This document shows, in pieces, positions 52,263-62,112 of a DNA stretch of 64,000 nucleotides. Within the stretch, counting starts at the first letter, position 1; the number at the start of each line of letters is the position of its first letter. The notes beneath the pieces are model-generated. The model was not told the origin of the DNA. It ran no database searches and worked only from the letters and a program-made list of their open reading frames with translations. This DNA is from VYFG01 sp965248685 (GTDB taxonomy: Bacteria; Pseudomonadota; Gammaproteobacteria; Arenicellales; Poriferihabitantaceae): assembly GCA_965248685.1 (NCBI GenBank), contig CBDFKC010000003.1:496001-560000 (forward strand). The letters are read 5' to 3'. Both the position numbers and the translations under genes were made by a program.

Positions 52263-54248
52263 ATGAGTTATTTCGAAGACCAATTAAACGCAGATCAAAG
52301 CCTGCATGAGCTGCAGCAGCTGGTTGACAGCATCTATGGGTGGATGGAAAAACATCGCTACCATAACGAACAGACTATCGAGCGGTTTGAACAAGTCCGC
52401 ACCGCGCTCGAAGACCAGCACCGTAACGTACTGTTTCTAGCCGAATCGTCTCGTGGCAAAAGCGAGCTGATCAACGCCACCATATTTGGCAATCTTGGCA
52501 GTCGATTCCTGCCGTCGGCACCGGGCCGAACCACTCGCTGTACTACAGTTTTGCAATACCAGCAAAGCCGGCTTCCTTCAATACGATTGCTGCCGACTCA
52601 GTCTACTGAAAACATACAGAAACAACCCCTCAGTCTATTGCTCGATGAGGAATCGGTGTGGCAGCACACTCTGTTCTCGATGAATGAGAAACAGGCGGTC
52701 AAGGAAGCGCTAAGCCAGGTAGTCGAAACAGAACTGGTTTCTCCTGAAACCGCCCAGTCTCTCGGATTTGTTAAAGGTCTGGACCAGAAGTCCCTGGAAG
52801 AGTTGGATGTTGTGAACGGTATGGTCGCCATCCCAAAGTGGCGTTATGCCATTATTAATTATCCTCACCCACTGCTTAAACAGGGCTTAACCATCCTCGA
52901 TACGCCTGGATTAAATGCCCTTGGGGCAGAACCGGAACTGACGTATCAGTCGCTGGAATCGTCCAATGCCATCGTGTTTATGTTGTCGGCAGATACTGGT
53001 GTTTCGCGTTCTGAGTACCAAACCTGGCGCGATCATGTACGCGATGGAAACGCAGATAACGTAATCGTGGTCCTGAACAAGATCGATTTGTTGTGGGACG
53101 AGATGAAAAGCCGTAGCGAAATCGACCAGGATATCAAGAAGCAGATAAGGGAAGTTGCCAGGGTCCTGGGCGTTCCGAAAGACCACGTCTACCCGGTATC
53201 TGCTCAGAAAGCGCTGGTGGGCCGTGCCAGGGGAGATATGAAGCTGGTCAAGGCTAGTGGTATACAGCAATACGAACAAGCCCTTGCGGATACCATCAAC
53301 TTTTCCAACCAAAAGCGTATTGTCGGCAACGCTATCAAGGAAATATCCCCCACCTTAACTGCGATAAGAGGTGTTTTAAAGCGTCGGATCGATGATGCCG
53401 ATGTGCATATCAAAGAACTCGAAGACCTGCACAATAACCAGGTCGTGGTGACCAGAACCAGTGTTGAGAAAGTGGTGCGTGACACCAAGAAACATAATAA
53501 GGCGCGGCACAGCATTATTGAATTGAAACGGGATTTGGCCGACGGCTATACCCAGTTTGTTCAACGTCTGGATCTGATGTTCCTCGACCGAATGATCGCG
53601 TCATATCGCTATGAAATCAGCAACCAGCTAACCACCCCTGGTTTACAGCGAGAAATGAACGATTTTCATGCAGTTGCAGTAGAACGTTTTCAGATGGCCT
53701 TGTCCCATGTAATTAGACTTCAGCGCAAGATTGCACGAACTTTTACCACGGTTGAAAATATCCTCGACGTACAGGGCCTCACGCCACGCAAATTTGAGCC
53801 CAATATCTATATCGATTCGCTGAAAAGGTTTCAGGAAAGCCACGTCAAACATAGCAAGGGTTTCGGCATGGTATTGACCGAGCAGCACATCCTGCGCGAT
53901 CGCTATCATGCCTCGGTCATGGCGAAGATTCGCAAACTCTATAAACAGACTCGGGACGATGTCGACCGTTGGTGTCGAACTGTACTGGTTCCTCTTGAAC
54001 TTGAGCTTAAGGAACGTGCGTTGGAAATTAACAAACGTCAGGAGAGTCTTGAGCGGATCAAGAATAAAGACTCCCAGGTGGTCGACGAGATCGTCATATT
54101 GCAGGAAAAGTGTCTGTTGCTACGCCAGCGCGTCACTACCATGGAACACTTTGTCCGAAGGTTGTCTGAATGCAACGAACGTAATACAAAGTATCCCGGA
54201 AACGTTATCTCGATGCATGTTCCGGCTACCTCGAGCAGCGCCCGCTAG
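52263..54248 (+). CDS. Dynamin-family large GTPase
   Basis: 661 residues from the ATG at 52263, which follows GGAGG by only two bases; in-frame ATGs at 52248 and 52254 are possible. The P-loop reads AESSRGKS, so the first Gly of GxxxxGKS is Ala. Switch I is in GRTTRCTT, switch II is LDTPGLNALG and the base motif is LNKIDL. A long helical, coiled-coil-rich region (about 335-650) matches the stalk of bacterial dynamin-like proteins. These remodel membranes; role here unknown. It stands alone between VOC/HAD and cca. Confidence 0.88.
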   Translation: MSYFEDQLNADQSLHELQQLVDSIYGWMEKHRYHNEQTIERFEQVRTALEDQHRNVLFLAESSRGKSELINATIFGNLGSRFLPSAPGRTTRCTTVLQYQQSRLPSIRLLPTQSTENIQKQPLSLLLDEESVWQHTLFSMNEKQAVKEALSQVVETELVSPETAQSLGFVKGLDQKSLEELDVVNGMVAIPKWRYAIINYPHPLLKQGLTILDTPGLNALGAEPELTYQSLESSNAIVFMLSADTGVSRSEYQTWRDHVRDGNADNVIVVLNKIDLLWDEMKSRSEIDQDIKKQIREVARVLGVPKDHVYPVSAQKALVGRARGDMKLVKASGIQQYEQALADTINFSNQKRIVGNAIKEISPTLTAIRGVLKRRIDDADVHIKELEDLHNNQVVVTRTSVEKVVRDTKKHNKARHSIIELKRDLADGYTQFVQRLDLMFLDRMIASYRYEISNQLTTPGLQREMNDFHAVAVERFQMALSHVIRLQRKIARTFTTVENILDVQGLTPRKFEPNIYIDSLKRFQESHVKHSKGFGMVLTEQHILRDRYHASVMAKIRKLYKQTRDDVDRWCRTVLVPLELELKERALEINKRQESLERIKNKDSQVVDEIVILQEKCLLLRQRVTTMEHFVRRLSECNERNTKYPGNVISMHVPATSSSAR

Positions 54249-54272
54249 CTCGCCCTTACCGAGTGGTTTGAA

Positions 54273-55523
54273 CTAGGCGTTTGTCTTGGTTCTAGCGGCC
54301 GCGATTGCAGCGATTCGGCTGCGCCGGATCGCCTCCCGAATATTCTCTCCTCCCTGCTGGCCCGCGGCGATCTCCCCGCTATTTACCTTACTGGCGGCAT
54401 CAAAGTAGTCGATCAACATCTGTGCCTGGGGATAGGGTTTGTGCTGCTGGCCACCGCGGCCCTGCATATCTGCGCGGCAACAGGTCAGAAATGCGGTTAA
54501 CTGGTCAGGATTGCGGAAAGCATCCAGGGACTCCAAAAGTTTCAGTACTGTGGCCGGTCGGAGCTGTTCAAGGCGATGCATATGTAAGTGAAATTCGCAT
54601 ACCTTAGTCGCCAGTTGGCGAAACTCCCGCGGAACTCTCAAGCGGTCGCAGAGTCGATTAATCGGTTCGAGACCGCTCAGCTCATGGCCGGGGTGGCCTG
54701 GCAATTTATCTACAGGCGTTAGTGCTTTACCGAGATCGTGCAATAGCACTGAAAATACTTCACGTGGACTCGCGCCATCTCCAATTGCCACCTCGAGAGC
54801 CATCATTAAATGTACTCCGGTGTCTACTTCAGGATGATATTTGGCAGTTTGCGGAATTCCGAACAATGCATCAATTTCCGGAAAAATAACCGCCAGGGCG
54901 CCACATTCCCGAAGCACCTCAATAAACCGCGGGAAACCGTTTAATTGGAGCGCGCCATGCAGTTCCTGCCATACCCTTTCCGCCACAAGAGCATGAGTTT
55001 CGCCGGCGCTGACCATTTTTCTCATCAAGGCCAGGGTATTTTCAGCGACCTCGAAGCCCTGTTGTTTGAAACGCGCGGCAAAACGGGCTACGCGTAACAC
55101 CCTAACCGGGTCCTCAACAAACGACGGTGACACATGCCTTAATTTACCGGCCTGGAGATCCCGCTGACCACCCCAGGGATCGATCAGATTACCCTCCGCG
55201 TCTTCTGCAATGGCATTGATAGTCAGATCACGCCGCATTAAATCCTGTTTCAGGGTGACAGTCGAGTCGCTGACGAATTCAAATCCATGGTAGCCCGGGC
55301 CGACCTTGCGCTCGGTTCGGGCCAATGCATATTCCTCTGCGCTGGTGGGATGAAGGAATACGGGAAAATCCTTTCCTACCGAACGAAAGCCAAGGTTTAT
55401 CATCTGCTCGGGACTAGATCCGGTTACCACCCAGTCTTTGTCCTTTATCTGCAATCCCAACAATCTGTCGCGGACCGCACCACCGACCAAATAGACGGTT
55501 AATTTTTTCTTCGGGTCAGTCAT
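54273..55523 (-). CDS. cca: CCA-adding enzyme (tRNA nucleotidyltransferase)
   Basis: 416 residues. Class II nucleotidyltransferase head with GGAVRDRLLG, the metal-binding region DWVVTGSSPE and RRDLTINAIA, then RNA-binding helices with EDPVRVLRVARFAARF, and a C-terminal HD domain with HDLGKALTP. Adds and repairs the 3' CCA of tRNA. The HD domain marks the E. coli-like multifunctional type. Confidence 0.96.
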   Translation of the reverse strand: MTDPKKKLTVYLVGGAVRDRLLGLQIKDKDWVVTGSSPEQMINLGFRSVGKDFPVFLHPTSAEEYALARTERKVGPGYHGFEFVSDSTVTLKQDLMRRDLTINAIAEDAEGNLIDPWGGQRDLQAGKLRHVSPSFVEDPVRVLRVARFAARFKQQGFEVAENTLALMRKMVSAGETHALVAERVWQELHGALQLNGFPRFIEVLRECGALAVIFPEIDALFGIPQTAKYHPEVDTGVHLMMALEVAIGDGASPREVFSVLLHDLGKALTPVDKLPGHPGHELSGLEPINRLCDRLRVPREFRQLATKVCEFHLHMHRLEQLRPATVLKLLESLDAFRNPDQLTAFLTCCRADMQGRGGQQHKPYPQAQMLIDYFDAASKVNSGEIAAGQQGGENIREAIRRSRIAAIAAARTKTNA

Positions 55524-55564
55524 GAAAAAGGTATGATCAGTTTTTTTGCCTAATTGTGGTGCAA

Positions 55565-56599
55565 ATGCATTGCCGAATTATATTCCTGTTTATTGCGTTA
55601 GCGGCCCCGGTCTGGTTATCTGGATGCACCCAGGCAGGCTACTACTATCAGGCCGCCAAAGGGCAACTTGAGGTGCTGCAAAACAGGCAATCAATTGCGC
55701 GCCTGATCGACCACCCCAAGACCCCATTGGATTTACGCGACAAGTTAATCGAGGCCGACCAAATCCGGCGTTATGCGATTGCGCAAATGGGACTCGAAGG
55801 CAACAGCGGGTTCTCTCAATACTCCGACATTAAGCGTCAATACGTTACCTGGAATGTTGTTGCCGCCCCAACCTTTTCAATCGAGCCAAAAACCTGGTGC
55901 TTCCCGATTGCTGGTTGCGTCGCCTACAAGGGCTTCTTCGAGCATGATCGAGCGGTTGAAGAACAGCAATTACTGATTGACCAGGGCTACGACGTATTGC
56001 TGTACGGCGTGGCCGCCTATTCCACCCTGGGCTGGTTTTCTGACCCACTGTTAAATACGTTTATCCGCTATCCGTCCACCGATCTGGCTTCGCTAATATT
56101 CCATGAGTTTGCCCACCAGGTGGTATACATCAAGGATGACTCAGAATTTAATGAGGCTTTCGCCACCGCGGTGGAGTACGCTGTGCTGAATGACTGGCTT
56201 CGCAGCAAAGGAGAAACCAAGAAGATTTCTGAGTTGAGGAGCCTCAGGGCGCGCCAGAACCGAATAACTGAGATGATTCTTGGGTTTCGTCAAGAGCTTG
56301 AAATTGCATATCAACAAGCCGACCGGGAAGGCCAAAAAATACTTCTGTTCAAACGATTGAAACAGGATTATCTCGCGATCAAGGAGCGGGGCGAAGGTAC
56401 GCCTTACTACGATTGGTGGTTTTCCCGGGAACTAAACAACGCGGATTTGTTATCAGTCTCCACTTATTTTCGGTTGGTTCCCGCGTTTACCCGGTTGCTT
56501 GATCGCTACTACGGTGGTCTAAATGGGTTCTTCGACGAAATAAAATCCCTTGCGAAGGGAGAAAAAACTGAGCGAGACCGATTTCTCGAAAGTTTATAG
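55565..56599 (+). CDS. Putative aminopeptidase lipoprotein (PF10023-like)
   Basis: 344 residues from the ATG at 55565 (a GTG at 55556 is in frame). Signal peptide ends in the lipobox LSGC, so it is an outer- or inner-membrane lipoprotein. The zinc metallopeptidase motif is HEFAHQ followed by NEAFATAVEY, matching the HExxH plus downstream Glu of the predicted aminopeptidase family. Substrate unknown. Divergent from cca. Confidence 0.87.
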   Translation: MHCRIIFLFIALAAPVWLSGCTQAGYYYQAAKGQLEVLQNRQSIARLIDHPKTPLDLRDKLIEADQIRRYAIAQMGLEGNSGFSQYSDIKRQYVTWNVVAAPTFSIEPKTWCFPIAGCVAYKGFFEHDRAVEEQQLLIDQGYDVLLYGVAAYSTLGWFSDPLLNTFIRYPSTDLASLIFHEFAHQVVYIKDDSEFNEAFATAVEYAVLNDWLRSKGETKKISELRSLRARQNRITEMILGFRQELEIAYQQADREGQKILLFKRLKQDYLAIKERGEGTPYYDWWFSRELNNADLLSVSTYFRLVPAFTRLLDRYYGGLNGFFDEIKSLAKGEKTERDRFLESL

Positions 56600-56610
56600 G
56601 TTGGGTTTAA

Positions 56611-57573
56611 CTACTTGGTTAATTCTGGGGTTTCAGTTCTTTTTAGTGATTTTTTCAGCGCTGGATTAGCGCCAATATGATCTTCGCCCCGGGCTGCAGC
56701 TAGCTCAATTTGGCGCTGGCGTTCTGCGAAGCGTAGTTTGTCCTCGCTCGAAACCTTGTCGTAACAACGCGAACAGCTGACTCCTTTCTGATAATGCGGG
56801 CTGGCCTTATCAGTCTGGGAAATCGGCATGCGACAGGCATGACATTGGTCATAACTGCCCGCCTGCAACTGGTGATCCACCGTAACCCGATCGTCAAAAA
56901 CGAAACACTCGCCACTCCATTTGCTTTGTTGTTGTGGGATTTGCTCAAGGTATTTAAGAATCCCCCCTTTAAGATGAAACACTTTATCAAAACCTTGTTG
57001 CTTAAGTAACGCAGTGGACTTTTCGCAACGGATTCCACCGGTACAAAACATCGCAACCTTGCGGTGCTTGTAAGCCGCCAGATGCCGCTGCGCAAACTCG
57101 GGAAACTCCCGAAATGTTTCGGTATGGGGATTAATTGCCTGGTCGAAGGTACCCACTTCAATTTCGTATTCATTACGGGTATCGATCAGCAGGACATCTG
57201 GGTCATCCAGCAGCGCATTCCAGTCATTGGGTTCGACATAGGTGCCGACGCTCTGGTTCGGGTCGATATCATCGATCCCCATGGTAACAATTTCCCTTTT
57301 TAGTTTTACCTTGGTACGCTTAAACGGGGGGCGATCGGTAACCGATTCTTTTCGCTCGATTTGACCGAGACCAGGTTGCGTCTGAAGCCATTCAATAACC
57401 TTGTCGACCCCCTCCCTGGAACCGGCGATGGTTCCGTTAATACCTTCATGTGCCAATAGCAATGTCCCACGAACCTGATACTTCTCCATCATTTTACGCA
57501 GCGGTGACTGCAATGCAGCATACTGATCGAGACGGGTAAATTTGTACAGTGCGGCAACGACAAAATGAGACAT
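56611..57573 (-). CDS. trhO: tRNA uridine-34 hydroxylase (rhodanese family)
   Basis: 320 residues, the YceA/TrhO length. N-terminal acylphosphatase-like domain with AHEGINGTIAG, rhodanese domain with LLIDTRNEYE and catalytic Cys177 in FCTGGIRCEKS, and a C-terminal Cys-rich zinc region (CHACRMP, CSRCY). Catalyses oxygen-dependent 5-hydroxylation of U34 in tRNA. Last of a three-gene run with the GFA and DMT genes. Confidence 0.94.
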   Translation of the reverse strand: MSHFVVAALYKFTRLDQYAALQSPLRKMMEKYQVRGTLLLAHEGINGTIAGSREGVDKVIEWLQTQPGLGQIERKESVTDRPPFKRTKVKLKREIVTMGIDDIDPNQSVGTYVEPNDWNALLDDPDVLLIDTRNEYEIEVGTFDQAINPHTETFREFPEFAQRHLAAYKHRKVAMFCTGGIRCEKSTALLKQQGFDKVFHLKGGILKYLEQIPQQQSKWSGECFVFDDRVTVDHQLQAGSYDQCHACRMPISQTDKASPHYQKGVSCSRCYDKVSSEDKLRFAERQRQIELAAARGEDHIGANPALKKSLKRTETPELTK

Positions 57574-57582
57574 GAACCAGAC

Positions 57583-58071
57583 CTATTCCTCAGTTAACCC
57601 GAGACGTTGATGCCAATCAGCAATTGACTCTGTTGGATACTGATCAAATTGCTGGTCATCGGGACCAATTTCCGGCTCGACCCAATGAGGTCTGGAACCC
57701 AGCATCAGGTGGGTATGCTCTGGCGCAATTGGCAGTTTGGAGTCGATGCTGGAAGCAAAAGGATGGAGCAGCTCCGGCCATCGCGGGTCCCAAACCCAAA
57801 GCGCACTGCCGCATTGCCCACAAAAACTTCGTTGTGCGGGACTGGTGCTGGAAGTACCATCGGCGCCGAGAAGTTTGGCCTGATAAATTGAAATATTTTG
57901 TTTTCCCTGAATTTTGAGGGTGGTGAAGTTAGCGCTCAGATTTATGCCAAAACCACCGCTACCCGCGGTCTTTCGGCAAATCGAGCAATAGCAAAGATTA
58001 AACGGATACGGATAACGGGATTCGACCTCGAATTCTATGGACCGACAATGACAGGACCCTTTCAGTAACAT
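57583..58071 (-). CDS. GFA-family protein (glutathione-dependent formaldehyde-activating fold)
   Basis: 162 residues. Zinc-binding cysteines are arranged CHC near the N terminus, CYCSICRK, and CGQCGS near 95-100, the GFA pattern. Such proteins may bind glutathione/formaldehyde adducts, but most members have no demonstrated activity. Nine bases upstream of trhO. Confidence 0.87.
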   Translation of the reverse strand: MLLKGSCHCRSIEFEVESRYPYPFNLCYCSICRKTAGSGGFGINLSANFTTLKIQGKQNISIYQAKLLGADGTSSTSPAQRSFCGQCGSALWVWDPRWPELLHPFASSIDSKLPIAPEHTHLMLGSRPHWVEPEIGPDDQQFDQYPTESIADWHQRLGLTEE

Positions 58072-58074
58072 TTT

Positions 58075-58983
58075 CTACAATTGATTGGTTGAGGTTTGCG
58101 CTAACGGCCGACGATGTATCATAAAGATGCCGGCGCTCATAATAATAATTCCACCGATCCAAGTACTGGTACTCGGCACTTCACCCCAGAATAAGTAGCC
58201 AGCGATGACGGCCAGGATCAGGACTAAATAATCCAGTGGCGCCAGTAGAGTCGCCTCGGCATAACGAAATGCGTTGGCAAAAGAAAATTGCTGAACCCCC
58301 GCCAATAGACCCAGTGCCAGCAGCCACCACAAATGGGACTCACTAATCGCTACCCAGCCACTAGTCGCGCACCATAGTCCAGCAACTACCGCACCGGTAA
58401 AATTATAGAACAGGCTGGAGGTCAGCGCAGCTTCAGTGTCACTTAACTTGCGCAGGTACAGCACCACGATTGCGCCACTAATCGCGGAACCGATGGCGGC
58501 TATACTACCAGAGTTGACAATTTCGCTGCCAGGCCAGGAAATCACCAATACACCGATAAAACCGACCACGATGGCACACCAGCGTCGATATCCTACTGCT
58601 TCGCCCAGTAAAGGAATTGACAATACCGCACAAAAGATCGGTGCCGCATAGGATAATGCTGTGGCGGTGGCCAGAGGAATCAAGTTCACCGAAACAAAGA
58701 ATAATCCGACGCTGGTAATTCCCATGGAAGTACGAATGCAGTGGTCTTTCAGGCGCCGGGTTGTCAATACCAGCGGTCTTTGAAACACCAGGCCAATCAC
58801 CAGCAATGGTAATAAACTCAGGCCAAATCTGAATAGCAATATTTGCTGGATTGGGTAACGATCACCGGTCGCCTTTACGATCATGCTAATCAATATTACC
58901 GATACCAAACAATTAAGGTATAGCCCAACGCCGACCCAATGCTTGTCGACTCGATGTTGTGGTGATGACTGGGCTAAATTCAA
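58075..58983 (-). CDS. DMT-superfamily (EamA) transporter
   Basis: 302 residues with ten hydrophobic helices in two EamA repeats (about 18-150 and 165-290). The second contains FANAFRYAEATLLAPLDYLVL. Probably exports a small metabolite or amino acid. Three bases upstream of the GFA gene, first of the run. Confidence 0.88.
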   Translation of the reverse strand: MNLAQSSPQHRVDKHWVGVGLYLNCLVSVILISMIVKATGDRYPIQQILLFRFGLSLLPLLVIGLVFQRPLVLTTRRLKDHCIRTSMGITSVGLFFVSVNLIPLATATALSYAAPIFCAVLSIPLLGEAVGYRRWCAIVVGFIGVLVISWPGSEIVNSGSIAAIGSAISGAIVVLYLRKLSDTEAALTSSLFYNFTGAVVAGLWCATSGWVAISESHLWWLLALGLLAGVQQFSFANAFRYAEATLLAPLDYLVLILAVIAGYLFWGEVPSTSTWIGGIIIMSAGIFMIHRRPLAQTSTNQL

Positions 58984-59164
58984 TTTCGTACCGCAACAAT
59001 TTACAACCTGAAATATGTTTTATTTACACTGCAACCAGATTCTGATTAATCAGTGTCGCGTAAGCCCGGTATTATTTTCCATCCCGAAAATCGCGATATA
59101 CTAGCTGAGTATAATGCAGTTTATCAGGACCACGTAGCCTACCCATTCGAAACGACGTTTAAAG

Positions 59165-59920
59165 ATGTTTACACCGACCCAAGCCCTGCAGTTTGAACAG
59201 CAGGGGTTTATTATTGTCAGAGACCTGGCCGATCCAGGCCTCTGTAGGGAAATGAAATTATTGGTGCAAAATTCGCTTGATCCTCCCCTGGCGCCTCTGG
59301 AATTTGAAACCGATGTTCAATACCCCGGTTCGCCTGCTGCCCGTTTGTCCCCTGGAGGTGATACGCCGCGACGACTGCTTAATGCCTATACCCGGGATCG
59401 GGTTTTTCGCGAATGGTCGACCTCGGCGGAAGTTACAGCACGGGTAAAACAGCTAATGGGCAGGAACAATATCGAATTGTCCCAAAACCACCATAACTGC
59501 ATTATGACCAAACACCCGGGATTTAGTAGCTCTACCAATTGGCACCAGGATATTCGCTATTGGTTGTTCGACCAGCCCCAATTAGTCAGCGTTTGGCTGG
59601 CGCTTGGTGACGAGCATATTGAAAATGGCGGTATGCGACTTATTCCTGGCAGCCACCGGCAGGAATATGAACGGGGATTTTTTGACGCAGACTATTTTTT
59701 CCGCACTGACTTAGCGCAGAATCAGCAACTGATTGATACCGCTGTAAACGCTGAGCTTGATCGCGGTGATGTCCTGTTCTTCCACTGCAAGACCCTCCAC
59801 GCTGCTGGCCAGAATAAAACAAACCAGGTTAAGTTGTCAGTGGTATTTACCTACCACGATGTTGACAATCAGCCTATTGCTGGCAGTCGCTCAGGCGCAA
59901 TTCCCGATATTCCCTGTTAA
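59165..59920 (+). CDS. Phytanoyl-CoA dioxygenase (PhyH)-family protein
   Basis: 251 residues. The iron site is H127-x-D129 in NWHQDIRYW with His212 in LHAAGQN; the 2OG-binding basic residue is likely Lys223. ENGGMRLIPGSH is the hallmark of the family. Fe(II)/2OG-dependent hydroxylase with unknown substrate. Followed 28 bases later by a DsbA-fold isomerase-like gene. Confidence 0.9.
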   Translation: MFTPTQALQFEQQGFIIVRDLADPGLCREMKLLVQNSLDPPLAPLEFETDVQYPGSPAARLSPGGDTPRRLLNAYTRDRVFREWSTSAEVTARVKQLMGRNNIELSQNHHNCIMTKHPGFSSSTNWHQDIRYWLFDQPQLVSVWLALGDEHIENGGMRLIPGSHRQEYERGFFDADYFFRTDLAQNQQLIDTAVNAELDRGDVLFFHCKTLHAAGQNKTNQVKLSVVFTYHDVDNQPIAGSRSGAIPDIPC

Positions 59921-59948
59921 TATTTTTACCTGACCGGGGGCACAGAAC

Positions 59949-60596
59949 GTGACAAAAGAAATACAACAAATTAATTGGTACTTCGACTTTATTTCTCCGT
60001 TTGCGTATTTTCAATTTTGTGCACTGGAGTCGATAAAACAACAGCGGCCAGAATTGGATATTCAATTTACCCCGGTACTGTTTGCCGGATTGCTTCAACA
60101 TTATGGGCATAAGGGTCCTGCCGAGATAACCAGCAAACGCCGGATGACCTATCGATACTGTCACTGGTATGCGCAAAAAAATGAAATACCATTTCGCATT
60201 CCAGCAGCCCATCCATTTAACCCCCTTGCAATGCTGCGCCTGGCTATTGCCAATAGCTGCGAACCCGCTGTAATGACAAAATTGTTTAATCACGCCTGGG
60301 TAGACAGCGCCGAAAATCCAGACTTCTTCCAAATCGAAGCCTTGGGTAAAATTGTCGGATTGGAAACTGCTGTTGTTCAGACTTGGCGAGCTGATGTTAA
60401 ACAACAATTACGCACCAATACCGAAATGGCGATTGAACGGGGAGTCTTTGGTGTCCCCACACTGGAAATAGGCGACCAGTTATTTTGGGGGCTCGATATG
60501 ACGGGAATGGCGATTGATTACCTGGATAATCCAGAGGATTTAGATTCTAAAGAATACCAGCGTATTGATAGTCTGCCGGTAGCAAAGGCGCGGTAG
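59949..60596 (+). CDS. 2-hydroxychromene-2-carboxylate isomerase/DsbA-fold protein
   Basis: 215 residues from a GTG. WYFDFISPFAYFQ is the typical first strand, with Ser in place of the redox Cys as in HCCA isomerases and kappa-class GST; GVFGVPTLEIGDQLFWG is the cis-Pro and C-terminal signature. Probably glutathione-dependent. Substrate unknown; paired with the PhyH gene. Confidence 0.88.
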   Translation: MTKEIQQINWYFDFISPFAYFQFCALESIKQQRPELDIQFTPVLFAGLLQHYGHKGPAEITSKRRMTYRYCHWYAQKNEIPFRIPAAHPFNPLAMLRLAIANSCEPAVMTKLFNHAWVDSAENPDFFQIEALGKIVGLETAVVQTWRADVKQQLRTNTEMAIERGVFGVPTLEIGDQLFWGLDMTGMAIDYLDNPEDLDSKEYQRIDSLPVAKAR

Positions 60597-60991
60597 GACT
60601 ATCGGACTGATATTTTCTTTCTTGTTTTACTTTGTCGGGCCGGGTCAACCATAACCTGATCAGAAATTATCATTCGACAGATTTTTGGTAATGAATACTG
60701 TGGTCTGACCCAGGTTCTCAACGCCCTCAGAGTAAAACGAGTTTGCGAAGTTTTTCCTTTACTTGCTGGAATAATAAAAATTGAGTGTTAATATTCCTTG
60801 TACACTACAAATGCTACCTAAAGTGTAATTAGTCATAAAATATTTATTTGCATGATTGGAATTTCGAATAATTTGAGAGTAACGTTTTATAGCATCTCTG
60901 TGTTAGTGCAAATATTTGAAATTTTAAGATACTCATGGATTGAAATACACGGCAAATTAATGAATTTCAATATTTTCAAGCACAACAAAAT
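60597..60991. other. AT-rich non-coding stretch
   Basis: 395 bases without a gene. Left part is moderate in GC with partial symmetry around a GGGTCAACC/GGTCTGACCC pair; from 60770 it is very AT-rich and probably contains the promoter for the secreted-protein gene. I see no stable RNA. Confidence 0.5.
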
Positions 60992-61582
60992 ATGAACTTC
61001 GTTAATTTCAGTTTTGTTAATCTATTTGTAATTTTTGTAACAACCGCTCATATCGCATATGCGGGACCATGTGATGACCAAACAGGTGAAGCTTACGGTC
61101 TTTGTTTGGCGGCTGAAGCAATTCCTTGCACATTATTTAACGAAAATGATCCATTATGTGAGGCCATGACCAAGGATTTCATCAGTCGAACTGGGGTTGA
61201 ACCGCCATGGTTAAATTACATTGAAACAGTCTGTCCTTGTCTAGAAGAAATTAACCGTGTTATTGATAGCGTAAAAGTTACATTAGGCACGTTTGTTGGA
61301 GAATGCAGAATTGGCCAACTTACGGAGCGGGTTCCCGTTATCGATTCAAATGGGATTCTTTTAACTGGAAACTTCTCAAATACGTCTGGGGGAGTATTAA
61401 TTGGCGCATATTCTTACACCGATACGATTCCTGGTAGTGGACAGTGCGAAGTCGATGCTTCTTTCGAACCACTAGGCCACATTTTTACAGCCCATATAAT
61501 CAACAAACCAGAACAACAGGCCTGCTCAGATGCCATCGAAAAGATGACACTGAGCATTGGAATTAACTGCCTGAAACTATAG
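60992..61582 (+). CDS. Secreted cysteine-motif protein A
   Basis: 196 residues. Signal peptide (LFVIFVTTAHIAYA) then GPCDD. Residues near 35-72 carry TGEAYGLCLAAEAIPC and CEAMTKDFISRTG, a motif shared with the neighbouring protein at 61635-61994. Eight or more cysteines suggest disulfide folding in the periplasm or outside. The C-terminal half has a beta-rich SGQCEVDASFEPLGH part. Function unknown. Confidence 0.65.
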   Translation: MNFVNFSFVNLFVIFVTTAHIAYAGPCDDQTGEAYGLCLAAEAIPCTLFNENDPLCEAMTKDFISRTGVEPPWLNYIETVCPCLEEINRVIDSVKVTLGTFVGECRIGQLTERVPVIDSNGILLTGNFSNTSGGVLIGAYSYTDTIPGSGQCEVDASFEPLGHIFTAHIINKPEQQACSDAIEKMTLSIGINCLKL

Positions 61583-61634
61583 CTAAGTCTATAGATTTGA
61601 TTCAAATTAGTAATTCAACAAATCATTAAAATAG

Positions 61635-61994
61635 TCATAGATCACAAGGAAAATCGGGATCATCAAAACATCCAGCATGACAAACTCCGTCGGCAATGTT
61701 GTCGCATATTGGACCTGATTCATCGCATGGAAATAGTTCATCACCTGTGATTTTCAAAAAGTTATCTCGTACTCTTTGGCACGCCTGCTCAGATGCCTGC
61801 GGTTCGACATAGTCGCAATCCATCGCTTCACAATAAGCATTGCAAAGCCCAAATGCCGCTCCACTTAGTTCACTGCAAATTTCCTCTTCTGCCGGAGTTT
61901 CTCCATCGGGCGTTTGCGCTTGTACGGAAACTGACAACGTCAGTAAAAACACCGCGATTAATGTACTGACGCTACTTAACGATACTTGTTTCAT
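61635..61994 (-). CDS. Secreted cysteine-motif protein B
   Basis: 119 residues: signal peptide ending SVQAQ, then an acidic linker and SGAAFGLCNAYCEAMDC, ACQRVRDNFLKITG, and a C-terminal cysteine cluster CDNIADGVCHAGCFDDPDFPC. GLCxAYCEAxxC with a later ACxxVxxxFxxxTG recurs in many secreted bacterial proteins I recall without a named function. Convergent with protein A. Confidence 0.7.
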   Translation of the reverse strand: MKQVSLSSVSTLIAVFLLTLSVSVQAQTPDGETPAEEEICSELSGAAFGLCNAYCEAMDCDYVEPQASEQACQRVRDNFLKITGDELFPCDESGPICDNIADGVCHAGCFDDPDFPCDL

Positions 61995-62112
61995 GTTGTT
62001 TCCCCCATATTAGGATGTGTAGATGTGGATATTCACGATACCCGCGATAAGGAAAATACACGCTTAGCCCCCTAAGCTAGACTTGCTATTTTTATCAGCA
62101 GTAGTTAAAGCG

